A stretch of 64,000 bases of DNA from Coprinus comatus (Eukaryota; Basidiomycota; Agaricomycetes; Agaricales; Agaricaceae). The DNA lies in the NCBI GenBank assembly GCA_034638255.1, contig JAWPGT010000056.1, forward strand, positions 78,501-142,500, read 5' to 3'. The position numbers and the translations under genes were made by a program. Position 1 is the first letter of the stretch, and every line of letters begins with the position of its first letter. Below the pieces are notes generated by a model, which did not search any database, had not been told where the DNA came from, and saw only the letters and a list, made by a program, of their open reading frames with translations. This document shows positions 11,349 through 26,031 of the stretch, in pieces.

Positions 11349-12659
11349 ATGTCCAGCGACAACAAAGATCGAGGAAGGCCATACCATACAGAATGTACTG
11401 GTTCTGCACTGGTCACTGTTTCTCGTCATGTAACAGACGAAGACATCACGTTGTTCGGGAGTTGCTTCTGTCCCTTTGTCCAGCGAGTTTGGATCACATT
11501 TGAGTATTTTGGGATACCATATAAAGTGAGTGTACTTAGCTCTATACCTCACCGAATAATGCCAGATGTTTAACTGATCTCAGTACTGTGAGCAACTGCT
11601 AAATCAACTAAGTCATCAGTGTTTCTAAATCTTGAATACGACATCTTCAACCGTCGTGATTATTACTCAAACAGACGAAGTTGATCCATACAAGAAGCCA
11701 AAGGAGCTCATAGAGGTCTCTCCGAAAGGACTAGTTCCTGGTCTTCGTTTCAATAATGTCAACCCTGCACGATCTTTGAACGAAAGCACCGTGATCATGG
11801 AGTATTTGGAAGAGTGTGTTCATATTCTTATAGCTAACTTGAATTATTTGTTCAGGTTACTGAATCCATATCCATTTCTTGTCTAGTCTGGCCGCTAACA
11901 CAAACCATCGTTCGTTACTCCCACCTACTACAAACCCATGTAAAGTCATTCACAATCCAAACGATTTATCTAACCTACTTTAAACCAGATGCTCGGTCTC
12001 TAGTGAGATTACAAGCGGATCACGTAAATCGTACATTTGTTCCTGCATTCTACCGATTTCTTCAAGCACAAGAAACAGACGCTCAAATAAATGCTGGAAA
12101 AGAGTATCATCAAGCTATCGAGTCCCTTGTTGGACTCTTCGAAAGAACTGAAAATGAAATCTTAGGCGGAGGAGGTGTTTCTGGTGAAGGAGAAAGGAAA
12201 GCTTTGTCTAAAGGTTTGGGGTTATGGATTGAAGATGGAGAATTGGGATGGGCAGATGTTATGGTGGCCCCTTGTAAGATTTCCACTTCTATAACTGGAT
12301 ATCCCGAAATATCGGAATATATTTTGAGACCCTGGCTTACTTATTTACGTTATACAGGGATGTTTAGAACTCAATTGGTACTCAACCATTACAGAGGCTT
12401 TGAGCTTCCTCGAGGAAATAAATTCAATGCTTGGTTACAAAGACTCTTTTCACATCCGGCGTTTATGGCGACTTGTAGTAGTGATCAGTTATACCTTGAC
12501 AGCTATGAACGGTATGTCCATTTCTCTTCAATCAATCATTTCTATCATAGCATAAAAATACTCATCCGCATGTTTGTTTGTTCATCAAGATATGCATTTA
12601 ATCGACCCAATACCAGTCAAGTTGCTACGGCGATCAACACTGGACGGGGATTACCATAA
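11349..12659 (+). CDS. omega-like glutathione S-transferase
   Basis: Thioredoxin-fold glutathione transferase expected to handle glutathione-dependent thiol transfer or reduction in the cytosol. Exons I can support: 11349..11529, 11675..11813, 11856..about 11880, 11989..12511 and 12590..12659. The N-terminal domain has GSCFCPFVQRVW, with the Cys-Pro-Phe active site of the omega class, then EVDPYKKPKELIEVSPKGLV and the glutathione-binding ESTVIMEYLEE. The C-terminal helical domain starts at LQADHVNRTFVPAFYRFLQ and ends ERYAFNRPNTSQVATAI. The first donor is probably GTGTAC, which keeps frame, rather than the stronger-looking GTGAGT four bases earlier. Around 11856-11990 I could not close the frame with canonical sites; a one-base slip, an unusual intron or a pseudogene lesion is possible. 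Confidence 0.72.
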
Positions 12660-12947
12660 GAGTAAAATACGAGTGCTTCACAGTCTTTGTAGTGTAGAAA
12701 TACTACGAGAACGTACATGTCGATCACGATTCACTGCCATGATATCCGTTCGAATCAGATCATCAGATAACTACTGTGTCAACCCCCGAGAAACACCAGT
12801 GATATATGAGTCAAAAACAATGTGCATATGTAATATCAAAACGGAAGAGGTTGATGATACAGATGGTGAGTGAGGTGTAAAAGTACAGCATGTCCGATCT
12901 TTGTACAACAAATGCCAAAAAAGAAACAAGAATTAAAACACATTACA

Positions 12948-13640
12948 CTAGTTATCATAACCAGGAGGATTCTCAACTGGTATGCCTCCAATTATTGTAA
13001 CTGTGCTCGACTCGGCAGGCATAGTGTAGGTTGCTGTGTTTTTTGATCAGTTTCATGATGTATGTAGAGTAAGATATAGGGAATACATACGTAGACCCTC
13101 TTCAGCCTCGTCAGCAGCTTGCCTTCGCATATAAATCGCCCTCTCCCTCGTCTTCTCCAGCAAGCTCACAAATTCAAACATCGCTCTATCCTTAAACCTA
13201 ACCTCAACTTTAGTACCATCAGTCAATCCACCGTCAGAGGAAGGTTTGACTTCAAACGAAAGATAGTTGCCACTGAACGTTGGTTGTTCAAACCTCGTAG
13301 AGAGGATACTGTGTAATGGTACGGATAGGGAGTCAAGTGGTCCTTTCATATCGCTTGTGAATAGGAACTAGATATACAGAAGTGTGGAGAGTGACCGTTA
13401 ATGATCCGTTGAGGAGACACAACATAAGATACATACACGTTGATCAGTTAAGAGAATCTTTCCCAGCGCTCTCATCTTCTTAATACCTCCATTACCTCCA
13501 GCAGTAGAGCTTCCAGAAGGAGGTGCGTTTGGGATGTGAAGAGATAGCTCTACACCGTGATCAACTGTTGTGATATTGATTTCATTGGGTAACGGCACCG
13601 GTGAACGGTTGGGATTAAGCATAGTCCAATTCAAAGCCAT
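12948..13640 (-). CDS. WBP2-like GRAM-domain protein with PPxY motif
   Basis: Homolog of WW-domain-binding protein 2. Three exons: complement(13437..13640), complement(13091..13367) and complement(12948..13033); phases close to 188 residues. It starts MALNWTMLNPN like family members. The GRAM fold shows GKILLTDQR joined across the intron to FLFTSDMKGPLDSLSVPL, then FSGNYLSFEV, KVEVRFKDRAMFEFVSLLE. The last exon ends NPPGYDN, a PPGY ligand for WW domains at about residues 183-186. In animals this family acts as an adaptor or coactivator for WW proteins; in fungi a role with a WW-type ubiquitin ligase such as Rsp5 is a reasonable inference only. The intact frame and short tail suggest a working gene. 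Confidence 0.82.
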
Positions 13641-13819
13641 AGCTGTTCAAATTATTTGTTTAGAGTGAATAGAAGATGAGAAGATGGAACAGAAGTAAAG
13701 GTAAGCAGAAAAGTGGTAAATCACCGCATTACGTTGATCTCCCGCAGTTCGACTTTAATGACGACATGCACAGCCTCTAAGGCTTTGTATGTATTTGTGC
13801 ACAAATGCCATCATGCTAT

Positions 13820-13903
13820 GGCTACCTGGCGCAATGGTAGCGCGTTTGGCTTCGATTGCTGAATGTTACCAAAAGGTTGCAGGTTCGAGTCCTGCGGTGG
13901 TCA
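13820..13903 (+). tRNA. tRNA-Arg (anticodon UCG) with 12-nt intron
   Basis: Folds as a cloverleaf: acceptor GGCTACC with GGTGGTC plus A73, D stem GCGC/GCGC with loop AATGGTA, anticodon stem TTTGG/CCAAA, T stem GCAGG/CCTGC with loop TTCGAGT. The anticodon loop reads CT-TCG-A, then a 12-nt insert (TTGCTGAATGTT) and A38, which is the canonical nuclear tRNA intron site. The mature length is 72. It reads CGA codons. Two more copies lie at 22980-23063 and 23129-23212 on the other strand. Confidence 0.93.
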
Positions 13904-14551
13904 CTGCCCATATCTTCCACGAAGTTTTTTTTTCCTCTTTTACCGCTCATTTCAGAAGAATAGTTGTTGCCACCAAGTTTTCATAAGAAATATATCCAAT
14001 AGCATCCCCATACATTGACGATTTTGTTTTAGCATCTTGCGCAGTCAAATCTCACCGTTTCCGAAATATAATGCGTGAATGTAATTGTAGGACTGGTAGC
14101 AATGAATTAAGTTTGCAGAAATGCTCAAGATAAAATCATTAGTACACTACTATACAATCAATTGCATAGTTAAGGCCCTGCTACGACAGTCACCCAGCTC
14201 GCCGTCAAAGTTGTCCCATCTTTGCTTTATTCAATCCATGATCTCCTCCACTCGCCAAGAACTCGTTTAATCTCCATTATCTACGCATTATGCACATTCA
14301 CAGTTCCTGGGTTACCATTGTGATATCCATCAATCGCACCCTACATGTGCATTTCTGTCAACTTTGCCCTTCGGGAAAGACCTCAGACCATTCTATTAGT
14401 ATTATCCGTGGGCTTCGGAAGAAGTTCATACATAATACCATCACTGCTGCCTCGGTACCTCTCACGCGTTTTAAGAAAAGCCTTGTGAGGATCCTCAATG
14501 CTCCTTATTTCCTTCCTTTCTCCCCTTTACCATCCTCCAGAGTTCCAATTT
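13904..14551. other. intergenic, no gene seen
   Basis: Between the tRNA and the P450. The P450 frame is open upstream to an ATG at 14498, so a slightly longer N-terminus is possible; otherwise nothing is supported. Confidence 0.45.
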
Positions 14552-16654
14552 ATGCAGTACCTGGGTTCTCTCGCGACATTTGGTTGTAGTACAGCGGCCC
14601 TGTTGGTATGGTATTACTACAGGAATTACGCCAAGTTACCGCCCGGTCCTCCCAGTGGTATATTTGGTAATGCACATCATATTCCCAGAACAAAGAATTG
14701 GGAGGGTTTCAAACGATTTAGCGATACCTATGGTAGAGTCACGAATGCTTAAACAAGTTTAGGATACACAACTAAAATTGTTAATCTTCATCTGCGATAG
14801 GTCCAGTAATTTGTCTATGGATGTTCGGTACGACCAACATCGTGTTAAATGATTACACTTCGGCAAATGCTTTGCTCAATCAACGATCCTTAATATACTC
14901 AAGTCGACCTGTTCTTTGGATGTCTGGAGAACTGGCTGGAAGGAAACATGTGGTGTTCTTAACGAAAACAGATAATCCTAGGTTCAAGATTTATAGAAAG
15001 TTGTTACATAACACCTTGAATACGAGGGCAATACAGGCATATGATGCGGTGATGATGCAGGAATGTAGGAAATTGTTGAAAGGATTTTTGGAAAGCCCTG
15101 ATCAGTTTATCGCGTTCATTCGAAAGTGAGTAATTCTGTTGTTTACTAATGTCATTCTATTCCTTTCTTTCTGACAGGCTAACATGATGTGTGTTATAGG
15201 AGTGCAGTTGCAACAATAATGAACGTTGCTTTCGGATATCAACTCGACTCGAATGACGACAAATTCGTACAAATCCTTGAAGAAGCGTTCCGAATTAATA
15301 ACGCACTTAACGTTCCTGGTAAATTCATGGTGGAATTCTTTCCTTTGCGTGAGCTCTTGACAAGTTCAAGGTTATTTGGAAACTCACTAGTAGACTGTCA
15401 TAGTTCGATTCATACCAAGCTGGTTCCCAGGTGCGGGGTTCAAGAGGTTAGCATTATCCACTGGGCAAAGGTTGAGGGAATTGGATGTCTTGCCATTTAG
15501 GTGGTCTAAAGCACAGATCGTACGTGTATTATTGTTACATCTAACTGCCGGTCATACCAATGATCACTCACCCCTAAAAACAGGAAAGTGGCTCATATCA
15601 GGAATCATTTATTTCCCATCACATTAAAAATAACGAGTATGGTAGATCTCAGGAAGACTGGGAAGATATCATTAGGCTTTGTAGTCTTTCCTTGTATGTC
15701 GGAGGTGGAGATACGGTAAGTAAAGTTCAGCATCAGGCTCGTAATATGAATGATTGATAGTTTTTGTAGACAGTGTCTACCTTGATAACCTTCGTCCTGT
15801 TAATGATGCTTTATCCTGATGTACAGAAACGGGCACAAGAAGAAATCGATCAAGTAGTTGGTATGGGTCAGATAGTGGGTTTGAACCATAAAGATTCCGA
15901 TCTTCCATATGTCAAGGCCTTAATCAAGGAAACAATGCGTTGGGGCCCGGTTGCACCCTTAGGTAGGTGTTTCATGAATAAATATCATACTACCCGGATG
16001 AGCTAACCTTTGATTCTATCACCGATTAATGACCATATTATTTACAGGAATACCTCATCAGGTCACTGAGGATGATGTTTATGAGGGATACAATATTCCA
16101 AAGGGATCTAGAGTTATTGCTAATATATGGTAAGTCTTCATTCTGTTCATTACGTGCAGTGTTGACAGGAGATACCGTTTTCTTGCCTTCTTATTAGGGC
16201 AATGTCGCATGATGAAACAGTATATCCTAATCCTTCATTATTCGACCCAACGCGCTTCTTGGGGGAGAAACAACAAATGGACCCCTATAATTTCGTCTTC
16301 GGTTTTGGTCGTAGGATATGCCCAGGTTTGAGTTTTGTCTGTTGATTAATGATTTTGTGCGCTTAAACAACCGAAATCTTTCCAGGTATGCACTTGGCAG
16401 AAGACACATTATTCCTAAACATTTGTAATATTCTTGCTTGCTTCAATATTTCGAAGCAGAAAGATGATCAGGGGAAAGAAATTGAACCACTAATTGAATG
16501 GTCTACCGGAATCACAACGTATGTCATCAACTCTATATTCTCGAAAAATGAGAGACTGAAATACGTTACCAGCCACTTGAAACCTTTCACTTGTAGTATA
16601 GAACCAAGATCGGCAGAGGCGCGCTCTATTATTCTTAGTCAAAATGAACACTGA
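14552..16654 (+). CDS. cytochrome P450 (OrdA-like fungal monooxygenase)
   Basis: Heme-thiolate monooxygenase, endoplasmic-reticulum anchored, probably for secondary metabolism or xenobiotic oxidation; the substrate cannot be told. Ten exons: 14552..14732, 14801..15125, 15200..15348, 15404..15519, 15584..15715, 15770..15962, 16048..16129, 16198..16325, 16386..16518 and 16573..16654. All phases close, giving 506 residues, normal for the family. Visible parts: N-terminal membrane helix (about 4-24), proline hinge LPPGPPSG, oxygen-binding helix GGGDTTVST, ExxR in KETMRW, the PERF-like FDPTRFLG, and the heme loop [10 protein letters not shown] with the Cys near residue 433. No lesions. The start could instead be the in-frame ATG at 14498. 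The name OrdA-like rests on overall resemblance. Confidence 0.9.
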
Positions 16655-16965
16655 AGACGGCTATGATTGATTTATAATTGTGTTACTATAATGTGCCATG
16701 GCCTGTAGGATACGACGAATGCAGATGCTTTTATATGTTAGTCAATCACACATATTACTGCTCACTTGGGAAAGACTATTTTGTTTAATGTCGAATGTTG
16801 CATAGTTGAATCAAATAAACAGAGCACTAATCTGCCACTTCTAAAGCTGTAGTGATGAGATCATTTTTCCAGGTGATCATCTTGTTCAAGGCCGCAACCT
16901 TACTCAAATTCTAGTCTCCTACAGGTCCCTTGAGGCCTAAGTTCTATCACAACTTGCACAAAGCC
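16655..16965. other. intergenic, no gene seen
   Basis: About 310 bases between the P450 stop and the cullin-like start; probably holds the P450 terminator and cullin-like promoter. No specific motif identified. Confidence 0.4.
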
Positions 16966-18227
16966 ATGGACGCGCCCACAATATTGTTTCCGACTATCCC
17001 ACCAAGATCGGATACAACCCAGATGAGGGTCATTATTTCAACCTATGTAAACCACGTGTTGAAACGGCCTTCGGAACACTTCTCTGCAATAGATTCCGCC
17101 AATTTCTATGCAGCAATCTGGAATTACTTTGTCTATCCACATCGTGACTCTACCCACGATCCAGATCTTGGTATGTTCAAGTTCGAAGTCATTCAAGTTG
17201 TTTGTAACGAGCTCATATGGTATCGCCCATAGGTCAACCGCAATGGCCACCAGGGGGGTATTTGCTACACAGTTTACTTAAGGAAGCATTGGAAACTCAC
17301 GTCCAATCGCTTATGATGGTATGTGTGTAATCCAGAATGTCGCCACCTGTATATCCATGATATCGTAGAATGCGGATGGTCTTAAAGATAATGAATTACT
17401 ACGCCGCTATATGCAAGAGTGGGAACGGTATTCTACTAGCCTTAAACGACTTGGGAGAAACTTTGCATATTGGGATAAACATTGGGTGAAGAAGTACAAA
17501 CATAAAGAACCAGGGAAACGCTCAGTGAAAGAGCTTTATACTGCAACTGAAGTACACTCATATCTACGCTCCGCAGTGGGGTTTTGTTGAATCTTGTTTC
17601 TTACAGATGGGTTATGCCGCCTGGGGCAGATTTTTTGTGAAACGTATCCAAGATGACAAACAAAAGTTAACCAAGGCTTTGCTACGTCTAATAGCAATGG
17701 ATCGTAATGATGAGCCTATCGAACACAATCTCCTCAGAGATGTACTTCAAAGCGTGGTATCTACAAGCCCCCAACCAAACGACCGTCGCACTGAATGGCC
17801 CGATGTCTACAAAAGCTGTTTCGAAGAACCGTTCGTTCAAAATACAGAGAAGTATTATAAAGAAACCCAAAACAACTTCTTCAAAAAGAGCACCATTTTC
17901 GAGTATCTTCGTGAGGCAGAAATCTGGTTGCAAGAAGAAGAAATGCGAATTGGTCGATATGCCTGTGAATCAATCGAAAGCGGTCTTGTCGAAAAATGTA
18001 GGCATATTCTAGTTTATAAGTTTGGTGAAATGATAAGGACATCATTTCTGGCGTTACCCGTGCCTCCTGGATTGCAAGATGACGGAAGTCTGGAAACAGA
18101 GCCCGGTGTTGAATTAGGTAGTAAAGCAAAGGAGAGGAGTATGGACGATGCAGAGTTTAGATATTATTTCATGGAGGCTCTGCTGTCAAGGATTCCTGGG
18201 TGTGATAAATATATGAATAGGTTATAG
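16966..18227 (+). CDS. cullin-repeat protein lacking the cullin C-terminal domain
   Basis: Resembles the N-terminal half of cullin 1, the scaffold of SCF ubiquitin ligases. Four exons: 16966..17170, 17233..17318, 17369..17551 and 17607..18227, closing in frame to 364 residues. Cullin-like pieces in order: a first repeat with FYAAIWNYFVYPH, HVQSLMM, then LLRRYMQEWERYSTSLKRLGRNFAYWDKHWVKK written in pieces here as EWERYSTSLKRL and YWDKHWVKK, KELYT, WGRFFV, and the later SCFEEPFVQNTEKYYKETQ and FEYLREAEIWLQEEEMR. Canonical cullins run to about 750 residues; the cullin homology and neddylation (winged-helix) regions are missing and the frame ends normally. It might bind SKP1-type adaptors without RING recruitment, acting as a competitor; that is inference. 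Confidence 0.78.
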
Positions 18228-19012
18228 AGGTAGACTAGCCCGTTTTTTTAGTTCTTAGCCTACCACACTTTTTTTTTTGGACAGAATATGTATGGATGCT
18301 TATCCGATTGACTGTTGCCAGTCTATCACTCTTTCTGTCGTTGTATCTACAGCCCGGACCATTCCGAGTGATACACTTGAGGGGTAACTATAGTCAATGA
18401 ATGTGGAAACAAGTAGAACACAAAATAGTAATTATATGTGATGGACCATACTTAATTTTTCTCCAGTCCTTGAATAATAGATGATGGTATAATACAATAC
18501 AGTACACATGAGGTTGTATCATGTATGTAGTGGTTAACGTCTTTAATGTCGTTATTCATGGAATCGTCAAAGAACCGAGTACTGGTAAGCACCCATCATG
18601 TGTGACCTACGCCATGTAATTAGAGAGGGAGGGTTATTGAGTCTTGACTGAGTAGTAAGGATGTCCAGTGAACACTGATTTCGTTTCTAATTTGGAAGAG
18701 GTTTATCTTCTCTTGTGGTATATATTACTAGTAATATGCTGGACACAATCATACTAGTAATATTTAATGGACGAAGAGACTAGAGTTATATATACACTTT
18801 CAAGAAATCCAAACTACTAAAAAAGCACAGGTTCAAATATTTACCTTAACTCTGTAATATATGCTGGTAACGATAATACTAGTAATCTAATGGGCCGACG
18901 TGTACAGACTTCCAAGAAATCTAAACTACTAAAAAAGAAAAGTTGAGTTAAACTCGATGCTACAGCACTGATCCTAATCTTTACAATTCAACTTCATATC
19001 GTACTCACACGA
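18228..19012. repeat. spacer with imperfect direct repeat and palindrome
   Basis: Between the two convergent cullin-like genes. A perfect palindrome ATATTACTAGTAATAT begins at about 18721. Two imperfect copies of a roughly 100-base unit follow (about 18735-18835 and 18867-18940), each starting tatgctgg, containing actagtaat and taatgg, and ending aagaaatc-aaactactaaaaaag. No gene seen. Confidence 0.55.
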
Positions 19013-20013
19013 TCATAAAAAGACACGATAGAGTTTAAGAACATTCACACTCGCTCGAACGCGCTCAAGGAGAGCTTTGTCAACGGTTTCACCCTGAAGA
19101 TCTCGGGCTTCTAAACTCATGAAGGCTTTGTACAACTTACTATCATATTGTCGATAATATCCCCAAAGTAATTTTCCCCATGTCGTGAGGCACATCTATC
19201 AGCAAAAGTAGCATTGAAATAGGTGAATAGTTTGATTGGAACCGAGTTAACACAACTATGAGACATACCTCATTGATACTATAGAAACAATTCTCAGGGT
19301 TATCAGAGTCCTTTAACCAATTATTATTGTAGGGTGCAAATGGAGCATCAAGAGATTTAATACTGGCGGTGTATAGATCCCATTGTTGTGTGTAAAAACT
19401 CAACAGTTCATCTCCTTCGAGGTTATCCGAGATCTACATACAAAAGTCATTAACCAGGAATCATAAACAATGGGAAAGGTTATATATGACATTCACACAG
19501 ATACATACCCTCAATAATGATTGGATGTGATCTTCTACCTGTCCTAAGACCCAAACTGCTAGGTTTTCTATTGTGAATGAAACAGCGCAGACTTGTTAGT
19601 GATAATGTCTTTTTCCATGGTTACATGTAAAACATACCATTTAGGCACCTATAATTAATTTTGGATGTCAGACCTGTGTTAAGAAAGTTGTATACAACAG
19701 TATACAACTTCATAAAATCCTCTGGAGAGAGACGATCCATAGGTTGCTTCAATATGCGGTCGACATAGCTCGAAATGATGGCCTGCGTCTTGTTTGCATC
19801 TGGCTTAAGTGTTTTGAGGAGAGGTTGGTTTACAAACCGAATATCCATGGGTGGGTGTGTGTGTAACTAAAAAACTATGGCCTCTCCGTACTTAACACTT
19901 TAATACAAACGTGAACACCCTGGCGATTACTACTTTGGATAACTTACGTTGGCGTTAGCAGGCAGAGCTTTCATGGCATCAAGTTTCAAACCTGCACCTT
20001 CTGCTTCTAACAT
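19013..20013 (-). CDS. short cullin-repeat paralog
   Basis: Second cullin-like gene, convergent with the one at 16966-18227. Five exons: complement(19948..20013), (19638..19866), (19509..19567), (19269..19433) and (19013..19195). The phases close exactly to 233 residues, with intron positions matching the neighbour. Matching segments: IISSYVDRIL ... FMKLYTVVYNFL, DHIQSLLR, GDELLSFYTQQWDLYTASIK, then TTWGKLLWGYYRQYDSKLYKAF. It stops where the neighbour has 150 more residues. Either a minimal cullin-repeat protein or a truncated duplicate; the clean splicing argues it is not far decayed. Divergence is high, so duplication is not recent. Function unknown. Confidence 0.6.
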
Positions 20014-20412
20014 AACATAATGTAAAGAGACAATGAACAAATATCAATGTTCACCAGTATACACTAGAATCCGAGGCTATTATTAGCACAAACACATTTG
20101 TACAATGTTTCACAGCAATCAATTCAGTAATATTACACTCCATTCCTCGATATCAGCGGTGTATCCGGAAATCATTGGAATCACAAACTACTCCCTCATG
20201 TTCCGCTTAATCGAAACCAACAACGTTTACTTACTATACATACAAGTAGTACAAACTGCAGCACTCCACTCCACGACACATAACACAACCACACGACACA
20301 CAACCACACGACACACAACTACACATTACTTCTCTCCACATTCCCACACACAACACTTCTTTCAAAAAGACCAGAACGGGTTAACCACAAAAGAGAAAAC
20401 AACCAACAACCA
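20014..20412. repeat. spacer with ACACAACCACACGAC microsatellite
   Basis: Intergenic between the short cullin-like gene and the Cdc7-like gene. About 20272-20330 is a short tandem array of a 15-base unit (cacacgacacacaac). No gene seen. Confidence 0.6.
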
Positions 20413-22856
<2,444 letters not shown>

Positions 22857-22979
22857 GGCCGATGATGAGCCAGTACAACGCGCTCTAAACCACTATCAGA
22901 CGCGTTTATATCACGTGACACGTGGAAACTAATCTACTTAGTAGAAGTCATGACCGGAGTGTGGCAAAAAGATTCGTAG

Positions 22980-23063
22980 TGACCACCGCAGGACTCGAAC
23001 CTGCAACCTTTTGGTAACATTCAGCGATCGAAGCCAAACGCGCTACCATTGCGCCAGGTAGCC
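22980..23063 (-). tRNA. tRNA-Arg (anticodon UCG) with 12-nt intron, copy 2
   Basis: Identical mature sequence to the copy at 13820-13903. Its 12-nt intron differs by one base (TCGCTGAATGTT). It lies head-to-tail with a third copy 65 bases away. Confidence 0.93.
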
Positions 23064-23128
23064 ATAGGCGATATAATTATTACATAAAATTCTGAAGGAA
23101 AAAAAATAAAAGATTAAACATCAAAAAG

Positions 23129-23212
23129 TGACCACCGCAGGACTCGAACCTGCAACCTTTTGGTGACATTCAGCAATCGAAGCCAAACGCGCTACCATTG
23201 CGCCAGGTAGCC
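23129..23212 (-). tRNA. tRNA-Arg (anticodon UCG) with 12-nt intron, copy 3
   Basis: Same mature sequence again; the intron is TTGCTGAATGTC, differing only in its last base from copy 1. It forms a tandem pair with copy 2, just upstream of and opposite to the deubiquitinase gene. Confidence 0.93.
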
Positions 23213-23350
23213 CATGCTGTTTATATGTAGTGTACAATTGATATCTGCTCCAACTGAATACCTGTTATGTATTGGTTCTGTGTGGCATTCTGCCGAATCT
23301 CCCATGTCGAATTGAGTCTGCGCGCTGGTTGGTGTTGTAAGCTCACACAT

Positions 23351-26031
23351 ATGAACATATCGGACGACCTCCGCAACTTGCTCATCGACATCATCCAAAG
23401 CGAACTATTCCAACAAACAGCACCTCTCGTCATTCTCATACTCATTCCAACTATCGTTTACCTCAGCATATCATCTCTACACCACTCTCGCCTTGTCCAT
23501 AACCTCACTATGGTTCTTGAAGGCATTGGCGTTGGATTCTCATGGCCATTTTCATCAAAGAACTCTGTTGCAGGGGTCGGACATAGCAAGTCTTCGAATG
23601 AAAAGAAAGCGAAAAAACATGTTAGAACAAGAGCCGAACAGCTGGCGCAGAACGGGAAGGCAACGAATGGTACTGTAGCTGTTTTGTTTGATGATTCTCT
23701 AATGAACTGACTCTTTGGTTTTCTTTACAAGAAAAAGGTGTAGATACTGGTTATTATCCAGGGCTAGTCAATGTCTCTGGTACCTACTGCTTCATGAACT
23801 CAACACTACAGGTACGTCACAACTTCGTCATCGCCTTGCCTTCATTCTTTTCTCAACTGTTTAACAGGCTTTAGCCTCTTTGGCCTATCTACAGCCTCAC
23901 ATTGAAGCTATAAATGCTAAAGCAATTGCTTTGGATGTTCCGACACCAGTAATTGACGCCCTCAAAGACATTTTCCAACGTAAATATCCAATCACCCTCA
24001 GCCCTCTATATACTCATATCTCTCGCCTTCCAGGTCTAAACACACCTCACTCCTCCTATCACTCTATACGCCCAATGGAGATAATTCAAGTGCTAAGTAA
24101 TCAAACCGAAGGACGAACAAACTCCCTTTTCTACTCTCGTGAACACCAAGACGCTCAAGAACTGTTCCAAGTCATTTCAGAATGTATCAAGAACGAGTTA
24201 ACAGCAGTTGATAAAGAAGTATATCGTGATAGAGGTCTTGGAGGTTTACCCAATGTATCTGGAGAGATGATGAGGGATATCGGAAAGAGTGTGTTTGATG
24301 GGTTGACCGCTAACAGAAGAAGTTGCTGTATTTGTGGATACACAGAAGCTGTGATGCATTTTGCTTTGGATAATTGGCAACTGGCTGTTCCTCGATTGGC
24401 GGTATGTTTCTTCTCTTTCATGCATTCAAAAAACTCAATGTGTGCGCATCAGGCGAGTTGCCGATTAGAAGATTGCCTACAAGACTATACACGTCTTGAA
24501 GTTCTTAAAGATTGTATATGTCGGAAATGTTCTATCCTGGCTACACATAAGCGACTACAAGGCGAAGTTCGAGTACTTGAAGAAGATACTGTACCAGAAA
24601 AAAAACCTAGTAATTCCAAGAAGGAAAGACTAAAGAGAGTACGAAGAATGGAATCCAGAGTGCGAACCGCAATTGAACAAGAACGAATCGAAGATGATAT
24701 CAAAGATGTTCGAATGGAAAAGATTTTTAGTCCTGCATCAACAAAACAAGCTATGATTGCTCGAGTACGTTGCATTTCCTTACACATTATAAATGAACAA
24801 ATAAAATTAATCGTTGGCGGTATTCTTGTAGCCACCACCTGTCCTAGCGCTACATATGAATCGTTCCGTGCATTATGGGACCTACGCCTCCAAAAACAAT
24901 GTCCGACTCATCTTCCCAGAAGTCCTCGACTTGACACCCTACACGACATCCGGTAACCTTTCTACCATACCTACATCATCAATATCAACACCGACACCGC
25001 TTCATCCAAGATCAACAACACCTACACCAGCTACTTATGCTAATCCAAGAATTATATATCGATTATCTTCAGTAGTATGTCATTATGGTCAACATTCGTT
25101 TGGTCATTATATTTGTTACCGAAGAAAACCAAGAAATCCGAATGTTGTTGGTGGTAGTGGTAGTGGTGAGAATGGGAATGTTGATAGTAATAGATGGACA
25201 CCACCAAAACTTATGGATCCATTACAATTACAACAATCCGAAAATGGAGATGAAGTCAAATATATATTCGAAGATGATAAAGATAGGAAAGCCGGGAAGG
25301 GATGGTTAAGAATAAGTGATGATGCGGTACAAGAATGTGGGATTGAAAGTGTATTACAGGAAGGAACGGGTGCTTTTATGCTTTATTATGAACGAGCTGT
25401 TTGGGAACAAATTGGAGTTTATTCTTCTGGGAATGGAAGTCCTCTTAGTTCTTCAGAGGAGACTTTGAAGCCTGAATTAAGGACTGTAGAGTTGAATGGG
25501 AGTGTAGCTTCGTTGGTTAGTGAGGTAGGTGTTGGTGTAAAACATGATCATCATCATCACCATGGTCACCATTCTCGTCATGGGGAAGAAGCGAAGTCAA
25601 AATTAAAGACTAATGGGATTGCAATTGGGAGCGGTAGTGGTAGAAAAGTGGAAGGAGAAGAAATTAGGAACGGAAGATCCTCGGGAGTTGGTCTTGCAGG
25701 AGCAATGTCAAGTTCATTTACACAGTCACCTGTGGGAGCTAGAATTGTGAGGAACGTGACGACAAGGAGAAGTAGAAGTGCTGCACCGTCATCAAGGGGT
25801 GACACACCGACCTCCGTTTCTATTCCTCTCAATGACAAAGACTCGAAGGATATAGTTGTGAATGGGGTGAATGGTGGCGACCTTCCTCATAACCTTACTC
25901 CTTCTACCTCAAATCCAAGTTCTACGAAACCTGAAGCCAAGGCCGTGAAGGAGAAGAAGCTCGAGGGAACACAACGTAAACAGCATCATCCACAACCTAA
26001 TGGAATAGTAGTAGTAGAATCCAAAGCCTGA
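23351..26031 (+). CDS. membrane-anchored ubiquitin-specific protease (Ubp1/USP30-like)
   Basis: Cysteine protease removing ubiquitin, C19 family. Five exons: 23351..23669, 23732..23811, 23868..24401, 24453..24764 and 24832..26031; the frame closes to 814 residues. A hydrophobic helix near residues 22-45 (LVILILIPTIVYLSISSL) suggests membrane anchoring, as in yeast Ubp1 and USP30. The Cys box reads GTYCFMNSTLQALASL (Cys near 126), followed by FYSREHQDAQELFQVI, a zinc-like CCICGY / CICRKC pair, and the His box HYGQHSFGHYICYRRK near 505. The tail after AFMLYYER is about 220 residues of Ser/Gly/His-rich low complexity with an HHHHHGHH run. Residues for the Cys and His are present. An in-frame extension upstream to 23267 lacks support. 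Confidence 0.87.

Noticed and set aside
13789..13986. 65-codon ORF across the tRNA
   Set aside because: Its sequence is the tRNA-Arg gene read as protein.
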